Positions 19,905 through 30,359 are shown, numbered from the stretch's first letter. The stretch is DNA of 64,000 nt from Tritrichomonas musculus (GCA_039105265.1 JAPFFF010000005.1:5007501-5071500), one strand, 5' to 3'. Program-made: numbers and translations. The notes: generated by a model from the letters alone, not told the origin.

Positions 19905-21142
19905 ATGAGATTGAAGAGATTTTTTCAGATTCTTGTTTGGTAATATAAACTATTGAAAATTTGAGTAAAAAACATATCAAATTGCGGCAGCGCATTCTTA
20001 CACCAGCATCTTTAATTACAGGAAGTGGCCGCACTATTCAGCTTATTGATGATTTTTTGCCAAAAACTAGATTAGTTTTTCCTACTCCTGAACCAGAAAA
20101 AAATTTTTATGTACCTTACGTTGCCAAATTTTCACCGCACGACTTTCTCCGTATTGTTATAGCTGGAGAAAGAGGCCGTCTTTCAATTATACGAGGTGAT
20201 CAAGCAATTCAAACAGACGATATTTATACTCCCATTGCTTCTGTCACAGTTGCTGATAATACAATTTATGATCTTGTTTTTTTACCCAACGATAAATCAG
20301 TAATTTGTATTGGATCAGGTGATCAAAGTGTGCGGTTCATAGATATCCACGACCCAGAAAAAATTTCACTAGTTTCAAAGCATTTATATCATAGAGGAAC
20401 TCCACAAACTTTATCTTGTTTTAATGATGGAGTTTTGTCTGGAGGTCGTGATGGACAAGTTTGTTTTTGGGATCGGAGGCAATCAAATCCTGCTTTTATC
20501 GTTCAAATGAAAAATTTAGCATCTGTTTCTTCAGTTGTTGCACCAACAAATGATATATTTATAACTGGAGATAGTCAAGGCCGAATATTTGCATATGATC
20601 CACGAAATCTCAAAAGCCCTTTTTCTATTCCTGTACAAAAAACAGAAAATAATATTAGGAATCCTATTGTTAATCTTTCAATATCGCCAAATGGCAAAAT
20701 GATGTCTTCTCTTACAGCAAATGATACTCTCAATATATATTCGCTCGATGGTGAATGGCGATATCATTCCTACCAATGGCCAAAGATTGGAGCTTTCTTT
20801 GGCAGAGCATGTTTTTCTCCAGATTCCCGTTATATAGCTACTGGTTCAAGTGGAGGTGCTCTATATTGCTTCTCACTTTTTCGTAATAAGCCACCAGTTG
20901 CCTTACTTGCTCATATTGCTCCATCAACATGCATAGAGTGGTGCAGAGACTTGTTTGATGTTATCCTATCTTGCTCAGATGATAAAACAGTTCAATTGTG
21001 GGTTGCAGATAAGAGCCTCGCAAAAGATGATGAGCCTGAAATAACACCTTGCGTGCCTGCATCTGATGGAGGGACAATTAATGCAACCAATGACAGGCAA
21101 CCATCTGTTACAAAAGTATACACGCTTCACCACTTTATTTAA
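19905..21142 (+). CDS. Cdt2/DTL-like WD40 protein (5' end uncertain, micro-intron suspected)
   Basis: Resembles Cdt2 (denticleless), the WD40 substrate receptor of CRL4 ubiquitin ligase that destroys Cdt1 during S phase. Visible propeller motifs include YDLVFLPNDKSVICIGSGDQ, SGGRDGQVCFWDRRQ and SCSDDKTVQLWVAD. The open frame begins after a TAA at 19946-19948 and has no in-frame ATG for about 180 codons; only a TTG at 19961 could start it. An ATG at 19905 in another frame runs to 19939. A GT..AG segment at 19940-19965 (26 nt) would join the two frames and give 403 residues. Fungal and animal Cdt2 proteins are longer. The assignment to Cdt2 rather than another WD40 protein is moderate. Confidence 0.6.
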
Positions 21143-21518
21143 TTATTTCAGAAAGAAAATTCACGTGAATCAAATTTCTTGAATTTTCTTCTCAATACAT
21201 ATTTTTTTGTTTTATAAATATTTATAAAATATCATATTTTTGATATGAAAAAGTTTGTTAATGATCGATATAAATTCAAAAAGAGGAAATAGATTTTTTT
21301 TTTTTTTCACTTTGGATTTGGAGTTATAATAAAATTTATTATCATCATTTTAACAGGGAACTAACTGTCTAGTTCTCAGAATTATAGTTCAAATTTATTC
21401 ATTTATCTAAGCATTGTTCATATTCTCTTATTTATATTATTATTAAAACGAATAGAAGATTGTCAAAACTTTTTTAAAAATGAAAATGATGAATAAAATA
21501 AGATATTTAATAAACAAA
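21143..21518. other. Convergent intergenic region
   Basis: 376 bp between the 3' ends of the WD40 and SGT-like genes; AT-rich, with a T-run near 21295-21307. No further structure recognised. Confidence 0.5.
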
Positions 21519-22418
21519 TTATATAGAAGCACTTGAAATAGCAGTAATAATCTTTTTCATTTTTTCATCTTCAAAATAAGTTTGAAGGTCTTCTGGTCTA
21601 TTGTTAAGTATATCTAGCATTTCCTCTATATTAACTTCGTTAATTAATTCACGAATTTCAGGAGAATTAGCTCTTTCTTCTAACTCTTCTTGAGATTGTA
21701 TAAATGATGGATCGAGTGGAATTTGAATGTGAGTACTTGGATCAAGTTGAGGTATTTCAAGTTCTTTAATAAAATCAATACCATCAATTACTGTTAAATC
21801 TGGCATTGGAAGACGGTATGTAGCAAGTTCTGATGATTTTACCTTTGGTGGTGGTGGGTTTGCATTTTTATTTTTAATAACTTCGATGTTATGAAGAATA
21901 ACTTGATTTCCAGGTGAATATGTTAAACCTTTATTGTATGCAATCAATGCTAAATCTGGTTTACCAAGAGCCCAACAATTCAATCCGAGTCGTATATATG
22001 CATTTACATGGGTTTCATCACATTCTATAGCCCTTAAGCATTCTTTGACAGACTCTTGATAAAGTCCAACTCTGTAATAAATAGCAGCAGAGTTGCAACT
22101 TATTATTGCATCTTTGGCATTAATTGTTTTTGCTCTTTCGATGTTCAAAATTGCATTTCCTGGATCTTTATCTTGAAGGTCCTGCGAACTAATATAGCAT
22201 AAATGATGTGAAAATGGAGTTGTATCGTTTAAAAATGATAATAATTGAGTCAGGTTGCCATATCTACTTTGAACTAATTCGATATCACGATCTGATATTG
22301 ACCAAATTTTTCTTAAATTTGAAATTGTTTGTTGTAAAGCTGTTTTATTTTCATTAGCATATGGAAGATTTCCTTGAAGATGTTCAATGATGATAGAACG
22401 AATAAGATTTGTTTTCAT
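21519..22418 (-). CDS. SGT: SGT-like TPR co-chaperone
   Basis: 299 residues resembling small glutamine-rich TPR protein (SGTA/Sgt2), which hands tail-anchored proteins to the GET pathway. An N-terminal helical dimerisation-like region (about 1-65, LIRSIIIEHLQGNLP) is followed by three TPR units (about 80-190; NSAAIYYRVGLYQESVKECL, AYIRLGLNCWALGKPDLALI, AYNKGLTYSPGNQVILHN). The C-terminal part is acidic with a proline patch (NPPPPKVKSSEL) but lacks the Gln-rich tail of yeast and human proteins. The frame extends to a TTG at 22427; ATG at 22418 is used and is embedded in TCATG. Divergent from the TMEM86-like gene with only 64 bp between starts. Confidence 0.7.
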   Translation of the reverse strand: MKTNLIRSIIIEHLQGNLPYANENKTALQQTISNLRKIWSISDRDIELVQSRYGNLTQLLSFLNDTTPFSHHLCYISSQDLQDKDPGNAILNIERAKTINAKDAIISCNSAAIYYRVGLYQESVKECLRAIECDETHVNAYIRLGLNCWALGKPDLALIAYNKGLTYSPGNQVILHNIEVIKNKNANPPPPKVKSSELATYRLPMPDLTVIDGIDFIKELEIPQLDPSTHIQIPLDPSFIQSQEELEERANSPEIRELINEVNIEEMLDILNNRPEDLQTYFEDEKMKKIITAISSASI

Positions 22419-22475
22419 GATTATCAATATTTTGAATCAAAAACTCAAAATCTAAGAAATGTGATTTAAAATATT

Positions 22476-22481
22476 TCATAA
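22476..22481 (+). promoter_or_regulatory. Initiator (Inr) of the TMEM86-like gene
   Basis: TCATAA lies immediately upstream of the ATG at 22483, giving a leader of about 5 bases, typical of trichomonads. Confidence 0.55.
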
Positions 22482-22482
22482 A

Positions 22483-23181
22483 ATGGAATTTAATTTATTA
22501 GGTGTATATCTTTCAATAGCCAATGGATTAATAATGTTTATTAATTTTGCGCTTGCAAGCAATAAGTTCTATGGAAAAATTCCTACTATTTTTCTTGTTA
22601 CAAAACCTTTAATTGTTCAATTTATATTTTTCCACTTGTATTTAAATATGGAAAAAGTACCTTTAAAAATTATTGGATGGTGTGTATTTTGTTTCATTGG
22701 TGATATTATTCTTCTTTTCCGTTCAGTTATTGCAAATAAACTCGGATGTATTTCATTTCTTGTATCTCAAATTATAATTTCACTTTACTATGAGGTTTCT
22801 TATTCAATTGAAAGTATGAAATCCCCACTCTTTTTGTGTATTGTTTTACCTCCATTATTTTTGTTCATGTTTGTTTTATATCCCAAAGCAATAAAATATA
22901 AGCCGATTTATGCAGATGGAATCGTTTATTTAGCTAGTTTAATTCTCGCTTTGGCTTCCTCTGTTCTCAGAGCAGATAAATACAATCCTCAATCATTAGA
23001 ATTCTTATCCTCATGTATTGGGCACTTTTTCTTTATTATTTCAGATTATTTCTTAATCAATGCAACAATAATGGATCAAACAGATAAATTTAATATTATT
23101 GTTCTACCAACTTATATCATAGCTCTGATTGGAATCAGTACAGGTGTTATTCTATCTCAAAATAAATTAGAAGATTATTAA
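22483..23181 (+). CDS. TMEM86/YhhN-family membrane protein (lysoplasmalogenase-like)
   Basis: 232 residues with eight hydrophobic spans, matching the YhhN/TMEM86 fold. Family landmarks are TKPLI (about 40), GDIILLF (about 75-81) and the late SDYFLIN motif (about 190). Characterised animal members hydrolyse the vinyl-ether bond of lysoplasmalogens; whether this one does is inference. It would reside in ER or other endomembranes. No signal peptide beyond the first span. The stop forms TAAA. Confidence 0.75.
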   Translation: MEFNLLGVYLSIANGLIMFINFALASNKFYGKIPTIFLVTKPLIVQFIFFHLYLNMEKVPLKIIGWCVFCFIGDIILLFRSVIANKLGCISFLVSQIIISLYYEVSYSIESMKSPLFLCIVLPPLFLFMFVLYPKAIKYKPIYADGIVYLASLILALASSVLRADKYNPQSLEFLSSCIGHFFFIISDYFLINATIMDQTDKFNIIVLPTYIIALIGISTGVILSQNKLEDY

Positions 23182-23455
23182 ATATATATAAATAAAAACG
23201 TTTCTTAAAATTTGTATATGAGTACTTAGACATGACTTTCAATAAAAGTTATTTTTATTCTATTAACTAATATGAAATCATATTATAATAATTTTTTTTT
23301 GAAATATACTTTATACTTCATAAGATTTCATCAATACATAAAAATTTTTTTAGTTCGTTATGAATTAACTTTTTAAATTGATTGCAATCAATCAATCATT
23401 GAATTATATAGAAAATTTTTAAAATAAGTAAAGAAGAGAATAGAAAATAGTTTAT

Positions 23456-26400
23456 ATGTCTGTGCTTTCTAGTAGAAGTAGTCAAAGTTCAATTACTTCT
23501 ACTTCACATATGACATCTACAACAAGTAATGCAGAAGACGTGCGTTTTGAGCAATGGCAAGAATCTTTTTTTTTTCCATTATATACAGAAATAAGCCGTC
23601 GAGGTCACCTTCCAAAAATAATTTATATAATACAAATGGTAATTCTATTTTTACAAGAAGTAGGAGTAACCATGTGGTGTGGTTCTTCTTTATTACATAC
23701 AACAAAGTTTTACAAAGTACTTTACTATTTTACAGATTGGAATATATTAAGAACAGACAATTTTGATAACTGCGTTATTCAATATTCAATTGGTATGGGA
23801 GTATTTTTTTTTACGAATCTTTTTTTAATTTATGTATTATTTTATTATTATCACAAAAGAATTTTTCTTGATTCACAAATTATAATTCTTCGTCTTTTAT
23901 TTTATCCAATTCTAGATATATTACTACCGTTTTATGCCTGTTTAGTTGCTCGCTCATTTGTTGAAATATCGTCAGGTGTATCGAATGGACTTTCTATATC
24001 ATTTTTTGTTATTTCTATTATAATATTTATTATATCAGTTATTGAACTCAGATATTGCAAACAATTCTCTACAAACACTCCAGTTATTGATCGTTCTCTA
24101 CTTGGTAGTTGGGATGACGATTTTTTATTTTTAACAATTTTCTCAATTTGTTATGGATCGCTTTTATCCACCATTCTTGACATGTTCCCTAAATGGCTTC
24201 ATGTTGCCGCCATTATTGGTTATATAATTCTAGTGTGGTATCGAATCTACATGCTTTATTTTGTACCAATGCTCCGATTTTTTGTTAATTCAATTTTTTT
24301 AGGTATTTGTATTATGTGCAATTTCAATTTACTTTTATCATTAATTCATCTATTTGTAAATTCCATACCATCGTATATTTATTTTGTTATTACTCTTGTC
24401 ACTTTTATTGGAGGAGTTATTTTTTCAACTTTTTGGTTTGATAAAAAGAAGAAGAAATTATTAGATGTACTTTCATACAAATCCATTCAACAAAACGATT
24501 TAAATGACCAAAATGTTGATAAAATAGCACATGAACATTTTGATCAAATAGTTTTCTCATCAGCTCGAGATGCAATTAGTTATATCCATGTTGGAGTGGC
24601 TTTCCATGCTGACCTATTAATTGATATAACCTTTCTACGTTATTTAATGATTAACTATGCTGAAACGTCCATTATTTTTGCCATATCCAAAGCAGCTTCA
24701 TTTTTTGCATCTGATCCTCAATTCTTAAGTTACTGTCTTTCAATCATAACCAGGATTCCTGATCCAACCACAGCTCAGAATTATCTAATCTATCAAATCC
24801 GGCGAATTCATGTAATTCGTCAAAGTTCAGTATCAGTTGATGCATCCAATCAACTTTTAATTCTTCAAAAAATGTCACGAGACACTATTTCACAAGTCCG
24901 TGGCTTTTGGAGTGAGATAATGAATGCCAAAACTGACATTTCATTTGCCTCTCTTCGATATTTAAGAAAAATTACATTGAAAACCGATTCAGCCTTCATT
25001 GATGCTCGAGATCGTTTTCCAAATAGTGTCTCAATACTCAATGAATATTGTCGATTCCAAATTGAAGGCATGGGTGATTTTTCAGGTGCCATTAATTCAG
25101 GTAAGAAAGTTCTTCAGCTTAATCAAGGCGAAAATCTAATAATTGATCATGCATTCCGAAGTCTAGTTAATGTATACCCCAACTATTTATTAAAGAATGT
25201 CATGAATGCTCGTGGTGATCTTTTGAAAAAAGATATCATGATGTCGGACTCATTTGAGACGATGTCATCGATTACTTCTTATTCTTCATTTTCAACCAAT
25301 TCATCATCATCGTCACAAATTGAATTTGAAGAAAAATATGAAGAAATAATATCACAACTTTACAATCATGGAAAATTACGAGTTTCATTACAATCACGAA
25401 TGAAGTCGACACATTTAAAATCATTAACAATTGCGCAAACATGGTCATTAGCACAACTTTTATGTTGTATATTAGTATATTTAGTATTAATTATTTATGT
25501 TCCAACATTACGTTATAAACCGAATGATTTAATCACCTGTGCGAATGGCATCTCTCAAATGACACTTAATATGTATCAAATATCGTCAATTGCAGCCATT
25601 CAGCATGTTATAAATTTGAGAGATTTTAGTGGCATATCTATTATGAAGCAACTTTTAGGGATTAAAAACAAAGACTTGAATACAAATCCGTCATTGATGA
25701 CAAAGCCATTTATTTTAATGGCAAATGTTGTTGATTCTTTAAAAGATCAATATGAAAAGTTACTTCAATTATTGATGGGAACATTAAAGATATATTCAAG
25801 TAATTTTCCTGAATTTTATGAAGAAAACAATTTTTATAGAATGGAAGAAAATAAGACAATTAATATCTCATTGAGATCAAGTATTGCCTTCTTCATATCT
25901 GATGCTGAAATTGTTTCTTCATACGGGGACAATCCTTCTGACTCCAAGACAACGAAAATGATTGAATTGATGATCAATGTCAAAAATATCAATGACAAAA
26001 TGAATCAATTACAAAAATCAATTGGATCAGTAGGCGAATCAATCATAAAAAACTCCAAGAAAACTTTCTTCCTTATCTCTATTCTAGTTATCGCTGTTTG
26101 TTTTACCGTTTTCGGCTTCTTTCGAATTTTGAATATCGTCTCAATTTTCAAACAAGCCAAAAAGTGCTCCGATATTCTTCGAAAGACAAGTCCCGACTTG
26201 ATCAAGCAAAGCTTCATGCCAATTGCTAAAATGGGCAGCAATGAAACCATCTGTGGCAACAACGTGCACAACGCTCATGAAATTAACATCTGGCTAATAA
26301 TGTATCCGATTGTTGTAGTCCTATCAATTTTGACGGCTTTACTCTTTGTTCTTTCGTCCATTGTAATTTTCACTGTTGAGTTGGCTGAGACCAAAAACAT

Positions 26401-28603
26401 CTTCGATTTGTTGTACGATGGGACGGTTAGATTCACAGGATTGATGAATTCGTTGATCACTTTTTGTTTGCATTCCTCTGAAATTATTTCTGAGAGTGAC
26501 AAGAATGAATCATTGACGAAATCAATTGAAATGCTGAGGGATTCGCAAGAGTCAATTGATATGAAATTGATGGGCTCTTACGATGAAATCGACTCTTTCT
26601 ATTTCACTCAGTCTTGCAGCCGCTCTTCGTTACTTGACGATTTCGCTGACTATGTCAAATGCCTGTCAATTGACAACAAGATAAACATCGCTTACTCGTC
26701 GATAATGATCTTGTCGAAGCAAGACACGAGCAAGAAATTGAACGATCACAATTTCGCCTCTTTGGTCTTCATAATTGACATGTTCCTGGCAAAAGATTTG
26801 GTCGACTTTCAAGACTTGCTCGTGCGTTACTCAAACAAGCAAATTTCAAGCGCTGCAATGAAGTTGATTGCGCTGAGCGTCACTGGTCTTTTGGTCAGTT
26901 TCTTGGTCTTCCTCATTGAGCACATGTTTTCGAGGACATTTCTGCAGAGCGTCGATGCAATTAAGCAGCTGATTGCAATGCTGCCTCCGGTCTCTGTCGT
27001 CACTTCCTCAATTTTGATGGACTTTTTGAATAGCAACTCAAAAAGTGAAAAATATGAATCGTTGACTTCGGCTCCAGACTCAATCATTTCAGAGACAACA
27101 ACAGCGTCAATCTTGGTCGATCACCACTTCTTGATCCAGGCAGTGAATTCGGCTGTGAATGCAACTACCGGTTTTACACCCGACCAAATACTCGGTCAAA
27201 AAGTGGACTGGCTAATTCCATTTCCCCGTTTTGAAGAAAACGGTTATGACACCGACATTTCTATCAATTCAAAGTTCTACGCAACAATTCAGAACATGCT
27301 AACTACGAGGAAAAGTGGCCGACCAAATAACAACACAATTAATAACAATAACCGCTTGGCCAACGGTTACATCACCAAGAATTGCAGCGTTTACAACAGC
27401 TTCTACACAACGCCGAACTACAGCAGCATCGGCAACAGTCTCGGCAACTCAAGCAAGCCGCCAATCAGCGAAACATCGAGCAACTTCAACCTCAACATTA
27501 ACATGAGCAGCTCCTTCGCAGGCAGCAAGCTCGTGAGCACGAACTTTGGCACAAGCATTAACAGCTCAAGCAGTACCACCACCACCAGCAACTTGACTCT
27601 GACTCACATAAACAGCACTTTGATAGGCAGCAAGATGATCAGCAACAACAGTAATAGCAACGATGCTTGCAAGAAACTGAACAAGAATGCAAACAACAGC
27701 GCAAGCAGCATCAGCAACAGCAGGAAGAGCGCAAGCAACGTCGAAGTGAACGAAGAAGAGGAGGCGCAAGATGACGATGCCGATGACGGCTACAAAGGCG
27801 ACCCTTACGTTGTGTTGATGACGAAGTGCCTCACAGAGAGCGGCTCCTTGATACCCGCAAAGACAACCGTCCTACGCGTCAAGGAGGATTCAAAAAGTCG
27901 GCCGCAGGTTGTCCTATTCATCAGGGACCTCAGCGACGAGAACGAGAAAGAGAGGGAGCTCGAGGATGCAAAAATGAGGACAGAGAAGCTTCTCAAGTCA
28001 ATCATTCCTTCCCAGCTCGAAGACTTGTCGTCCGAGTTCACAGCCGATGTGGCAACAATCATCCTCGTCGAAGTCTCCGGCCTCACAGAGTACGTGCACA
28101 CAATGTCGCCTCAGACGCTGATGCAGAACTTGGGCGTCATTTACGACTCCTTTGAGAAAAAGGCAAAAGATTACCCGGCGGTTTCTATCGTCAAAACGGA
28201 CTCAGAATTGCTGGTGGCTTGTTGTGGCCTATTTGACCATATTGGTGAAATTGAATATCAGGTCGCTCAGTCGGTCTTGTTCTGCTCTAAAATGCTCGAC
28301 GAAATGGAAACAATCAACGAACAACTCGATATAGACTTGCACTTGAGAATAGCAGTGAACGTGGGAGGACCGGCACTCGGAAGATTGCTGAATGCTAGAA
28401 CACCAAGCTTCGAAATCGTAGGACCATTAATAGAACTGGCACAAAGAATCGTTATCGAGGGCGAAAATGACGTGGTGCAGGTTGGTGAGACTGTATTACA
28501 GTTCTTAGAAAAAGGAAAATTTGAGATTTCCAATGGAATGTCATTATTGAACCAAAATGGAACAACAGACCAAATTTATATTATATCTAATGTGTTTTTA
28601 TAA
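23456..28603 (+). CDS. Multi-span receptor with PAS and degenerate nucleotide cyclase domain
   Basis: A 1715-residue member of the trichomonad adenylate/guanylate cyclase-like receptors. About eight membrane spans occupy residues 50-335, followed by spans near 665, 860, 950 and 1145. A PAS-like segment (NATTGFTPDQILGQKVDWLI, about 1238-1257) precedes an Asn/Ser-rich linker (about 1280-1420) and an acidic patch (EEEEAQDDDADD). The cyclase domain lies at about 1525-1715. Its catalytic residues look altered: the first metal Asp is Glu (IILVEVSGLTEY), the second motif reads KTDSELLV instead of KTxGD, and the Asn of NxxxR is Glu (ELAQRI) while Arg is kept. A regulatory or pseudo-cyclase role is possible. 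Base composition changes sharply inside the gene: from about 26.0 kb on it becomes much more GC-rich, about half G+C near 27.5 kb. Confidence 0.85.
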   Translation: MSVLSSRSSQSSITSTSHMTSTTSNAEDVRFEQWQESFFFPLYTEISRRGHLPKIIYIIQMVILFLQEVGVTMWCGSSLLHTTKFYKVLYYFTDWNILRTDNFDNCVIQYSIGMGVFFFTNLFLIYVLFYYYHKRIFLDSQIIILRLLFYPILDILLPFYACLVARSFVEISSGVSNGLSISFFVISIIIFIISVIELRYCKQFSTNTPVIDRSLLGSWDDDFLFLTIFSICYGSLLSTILDMFPKWLHVAAIIGYIILVWYRIYMLYFVPMLRFFVNSIFLGICIMCNFNLLLSLIHLFVNSIPSYIYFVITLVTFIGGVIFSTFWFDKKKKKLLDVLSYKSIQQNDLNDQNVDKIAHEHFDQIVFSSARDAISYIHVGVAFHADLLIDITFLRYLMINYAETSIIFAISKAASFFASDPQFLSYCLSIITRIPDPTTAQNYLIYQIRRIHVIRQSSVSVDASNQLLILQKMSRDTISQVRGFWSEIMNAKTDISFASLRYLRKITLKTDSAFIDARDRFPNSVSILNEYCRFQIEGMGDFSGAINSGKKVLQLNQGENLIIDHAFRSLVNVYPNYLLKNVMNARGDLLKKDIMMSDSFETMSSITSYSSFSTNSSSSSQIEFEEKYEEIISQLYNHGKLRVSLQSRMKSTHLKSLTIAQTWSLAQLLCCILVYLVLIIYVPTLRYKPNDLITCANGISQMTLNMYQISSIAAIQHVINLRDFSGISIMKQLLGIKNKDLNTNPSLMTKPFILMANVVDSLKDQYEKLLQLLMGTLKIYSSNFPEFYEENNFYRMEENKTINISLRSSIAFFISDAEIVSSYGDNPSDSKTTKMIELMINVKNINDKMNQLQKSIGSVGESIIKNSKKTFFLISILVIAVCFTVFGFFRILNIVSIFKQAKKCSDILRKTSPDLIKQSFMPIAKMGSNETICGNNVHNAHEINIWLIMYPIVVVLSILTALLFVLSSIVIFTVELAETKNIFDLLYDGTVRFTGLMNSLITFCLHSSEIISESDKNESLTKSIEMLRDSQESIDMKLMGSYDEIDSFYFTQSCSRSSLLDDFADYVKCLSIDNKINIAYSSIMILSKQDTSKKLNDHNFASLVFIIDMFLAKDLVDFQDLLVRYSNKQISSAAMKLIALSVTGLLVSFLVFLIEHMFSRTFLQSVDAIKQLIAMLPPVSVVTSSILMDFLNSNSKSEKYESLTSAPDSIISETTTASILVDHHFLIQAVNSAVNATTGFTPDQILGQKVDWLIPFPRFEENGYDTDISINSKFYATIQNMLTTRKSGRPNNNTINNNNRLANGYITKNCSVYNSFYTTPNYSSIGNSLGNSSKPPISETSSNFNLNINMSSSFAGSKLVSTNFGTSINSSSSTTTTSNLTLTHINSTLIGSKMISNNSNSNDACKKLNKNANNSASSISNSRKSASNVEVNEEEEAQDDDADDGYKGDPYVVLMTKCLTESGSLIPAKTTVLRVKEDSKSRPQVVLFIRDLSDENEKERELEDAKMRTEKLLKSIIPSQLEDLSSEFTADVATIILVEVSGLTEYVHTMSPQTLMQNLGVIYDSFEKKAKDYPAVSIVKTDSELLVACCGLFDHIGEIEYQVAQSVLFCSKMLDEMETINEQLDIDLHLRIAVNVGGPALGRLLNARTPSFEIVGPLIELAQRIVIEGENDVVQVGETVLQFLEKGKFEISNGMSLLNQNGTTDQIYIISNVFL

Positions 28604-29112
28604 TATTATTAATAAAATGTTTTTATTATGGTTTTCAATTAATTATATAATTTTTTTTTTTTTTTTTTTAAGAGATAAATTATTCTATAATTCTAATAAA
28701 ATTTATATCAAATTAAAATACCAGTAGGAGATGCAATATTGAACACAATAGCAAAGATATTATGAGAATTTTGTATATCTTTCATATATTTGTTGAGATT
28801 TTCATATCAATTAAACCACAAATATTTCATTATTTAGTAAAATTTTTCTTAATAAGATATATATTATTATTATTTGATTGTTAACTAAGATTTTATGGTG
28901 GTGAATGTTTAAGTTTTATTTTATTGAATTTTATTAATTATTTTTTAAATATTTATAAATATTTGAGTTGTATATTGAAGATAATATATTTATCTAAATG
29001 AAAATATTAATAAATGCATAGATAAAAGAATAAAAATAATTGAATAGTATTGAAATGCAATAGAAAATGATTCAAAAAGTTTGGATTTTTTGAATAAGAA
29101 TAAAACTTGAAT
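28604..29112. other. Intergenic stretch
   Basis: About 510 bp, AT-rich with a T-run (28650-28669). No gene or repeat recognised. Confidence 0.5.
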
Positions 29113-29118
29113 TCACTT
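29113..29118 (+). promoter_or_regulatory. Initiator (Inr) of the S33 peptidase gene
   Basis: TCACTT fits TCA-Py-T and lies 7 bases upstream of the ATG at 29125, so the TTG-started extension at 29107 would not be fully transcribed. Confidence 0.55.
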
Positions 29119-29124
29119 CTTATA

Positions 29125-30018
29125 ATGAGTGAAAATTTGAAAATTTCTGAAGGATATATGGACTTCCAGGGATTTAAAACCTATTACCGTATTGTTGGAG
29201 AAAAACAGCCTGGAAAAGCACCTCTTGTTTTACTTCATGGAGGTCCTGGATCAACACATAACTATTTTGAAGTCTTGGATCAAGTTGCTAAATCTGGTCG
29301 CCAGTTAATAATGTATGATCAAATTGGTTGCGGAAATTCATATATTGAAGGTCACCCAGAATTATTTAATGCAGACACATGGATTAAAGAACTTAAACAA
29401 TTACGTGAAACATTAAAACTTGATGAAATTCATCTTCTTGGACAGTCTTGGGGAGGTATGCAAGCCATAATATACGCAATTGATCATAAGCCAAAAGGTA
29501 TTAAATCTTATATACTCTCTTCAACTTTATCATCAGCAAAGCTTTGGGAGGCAGAACAAAAGAGAAGAATTTCATATATGCCACAAGCAGATCAAGATGT
29601 TCTTCTTAATGCTGAAAAAACAGGCAATTATTCAAGCAAAGAATATAATGATGCACTTGACAGATTTATGATAAGATATTGTTCGGGCCCTGTTACTGAA
29701 AAATCACCAGAATGCCTTAGACGTCAAAAGAAAGCAGGATCTGAAGCTTATGTTGTTGGTTGGGGTCCTAATGAGTTTTCCCCAACAGGAACTTTAAAAG
29801 GATATGAATACACTGATAGATTGAACGAAATTAAGGAGCCTGTTCTTATCACAAGTGGTGGATGTGATTTGTGCTCACCATTTGTTGCAAAAACAATGTA
29901 TGATAGGTTACCTAACTGTAAATGGGAACTGTTCCAATATTCAAGGCACATGCCATTTGTTGATGAAAATGAAAAGTATATACAAGTACTCACTAAATGG
30001 CTTGATGAACATGATTAA
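29125..30018 (+). CDS. Proline iminopeptidase-like S33 alpha/beta hydrolase
   Basis: 297 residues matching prolyl aminopeptidase / tricorn-interacting factor F1-type S33 peptidases, which cut an N-terminal proline or other residue from short peptides. The oxyanion segment is LHGGPGSTHNYF (about 42-53). The nucleophile elbow is GQSWGG (about 111-116, Ser113). The acid is in SGGCDLCSP (about 244-252, Asp248) and His in YSRHMPFVDE (about 274-283, His277). No signal peptide: probably cytosolic. Length is normal for the family, which is frequent in bacteria; origin by transfer is possible but not shown by composition. The stop forms TAAA. Confidence 0.9.
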   Translation: MSENLKISEGYMDFQGFKTYYRIVGEKQPGKAPLVLLHGGPGSTHNYFEVLDQVAKSGRQLIMYDQIGCGNSYIEGHPELFNADTWIKELKQLRETLKLDEIHLLGQSWGGMQAIIYAIDHKPKGIKSYILSSTLSSAKLWEAEQKRRISYMPQADQDVLLNAEKTGNYSSKEYNDALDRFMIRYCSGPVTEKSPECLRRQKKAGSEAYVVGWGPNEFSPTGTLKGYEYTDRLNEIKEPVLITSGGCDLCSPFVAKTMYDRLPNCKWELFQYSRHMPFVDENEKYIQVLTKWLDEHD

Positions 30019-30282
30019 ATGCTGATTAGTAGTTAATAAATGATATTCAAGTTTATTTTAAAATAGTTTCTATAAATAAGCATATAGTTTTTTTTTTTTT
30101 TTTAGTATAAAAGAGTGTTATATTAGCATTTATAAAAAATTTAAGTGGTTAATATCTGATACTCTTTTTGAAGCATTTTTGCATAAGGAGATTGAATATC
30201 ATTATGAACTTATTATTACAATAAAATGAATTTACAAAAGTTTAAATTATTTTATTAAATATGTCTATTCCTTTTATTGTAA

Positions 30283-30354
30283 TCCGACATCGTTCAGCGG
30301 TTAGGATACGTGGTTTTCATCCACGGGATCGGGGTTCGACTCCCCGTGTCGGAA
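30283..30354 (+). tRNA. tRNA-Glu (anticodon UUC)
   Basis: The acceptor TCCGACA pairs with TGTCGGA. The D-arm begins TCGTTCAGCGGTTAGGA. The anticodon stem CGTGG/CCACG encloses the loop TTTTCAT with anticodon UUC. The T-arm is CGGGGTTCGACTCCCCG. 72 nt, no intron, CCA not encoded. A and B boxes are intact. Confidence 0.96.
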
Positions 30355-30359
30355 AATTA

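Noticed and set aside
27315-28533. Several 60-110-codon frames on both strands
   Set aside because: They fall in the GC-rich part of the cyclase-like gene, where stop codons are rare by composition.
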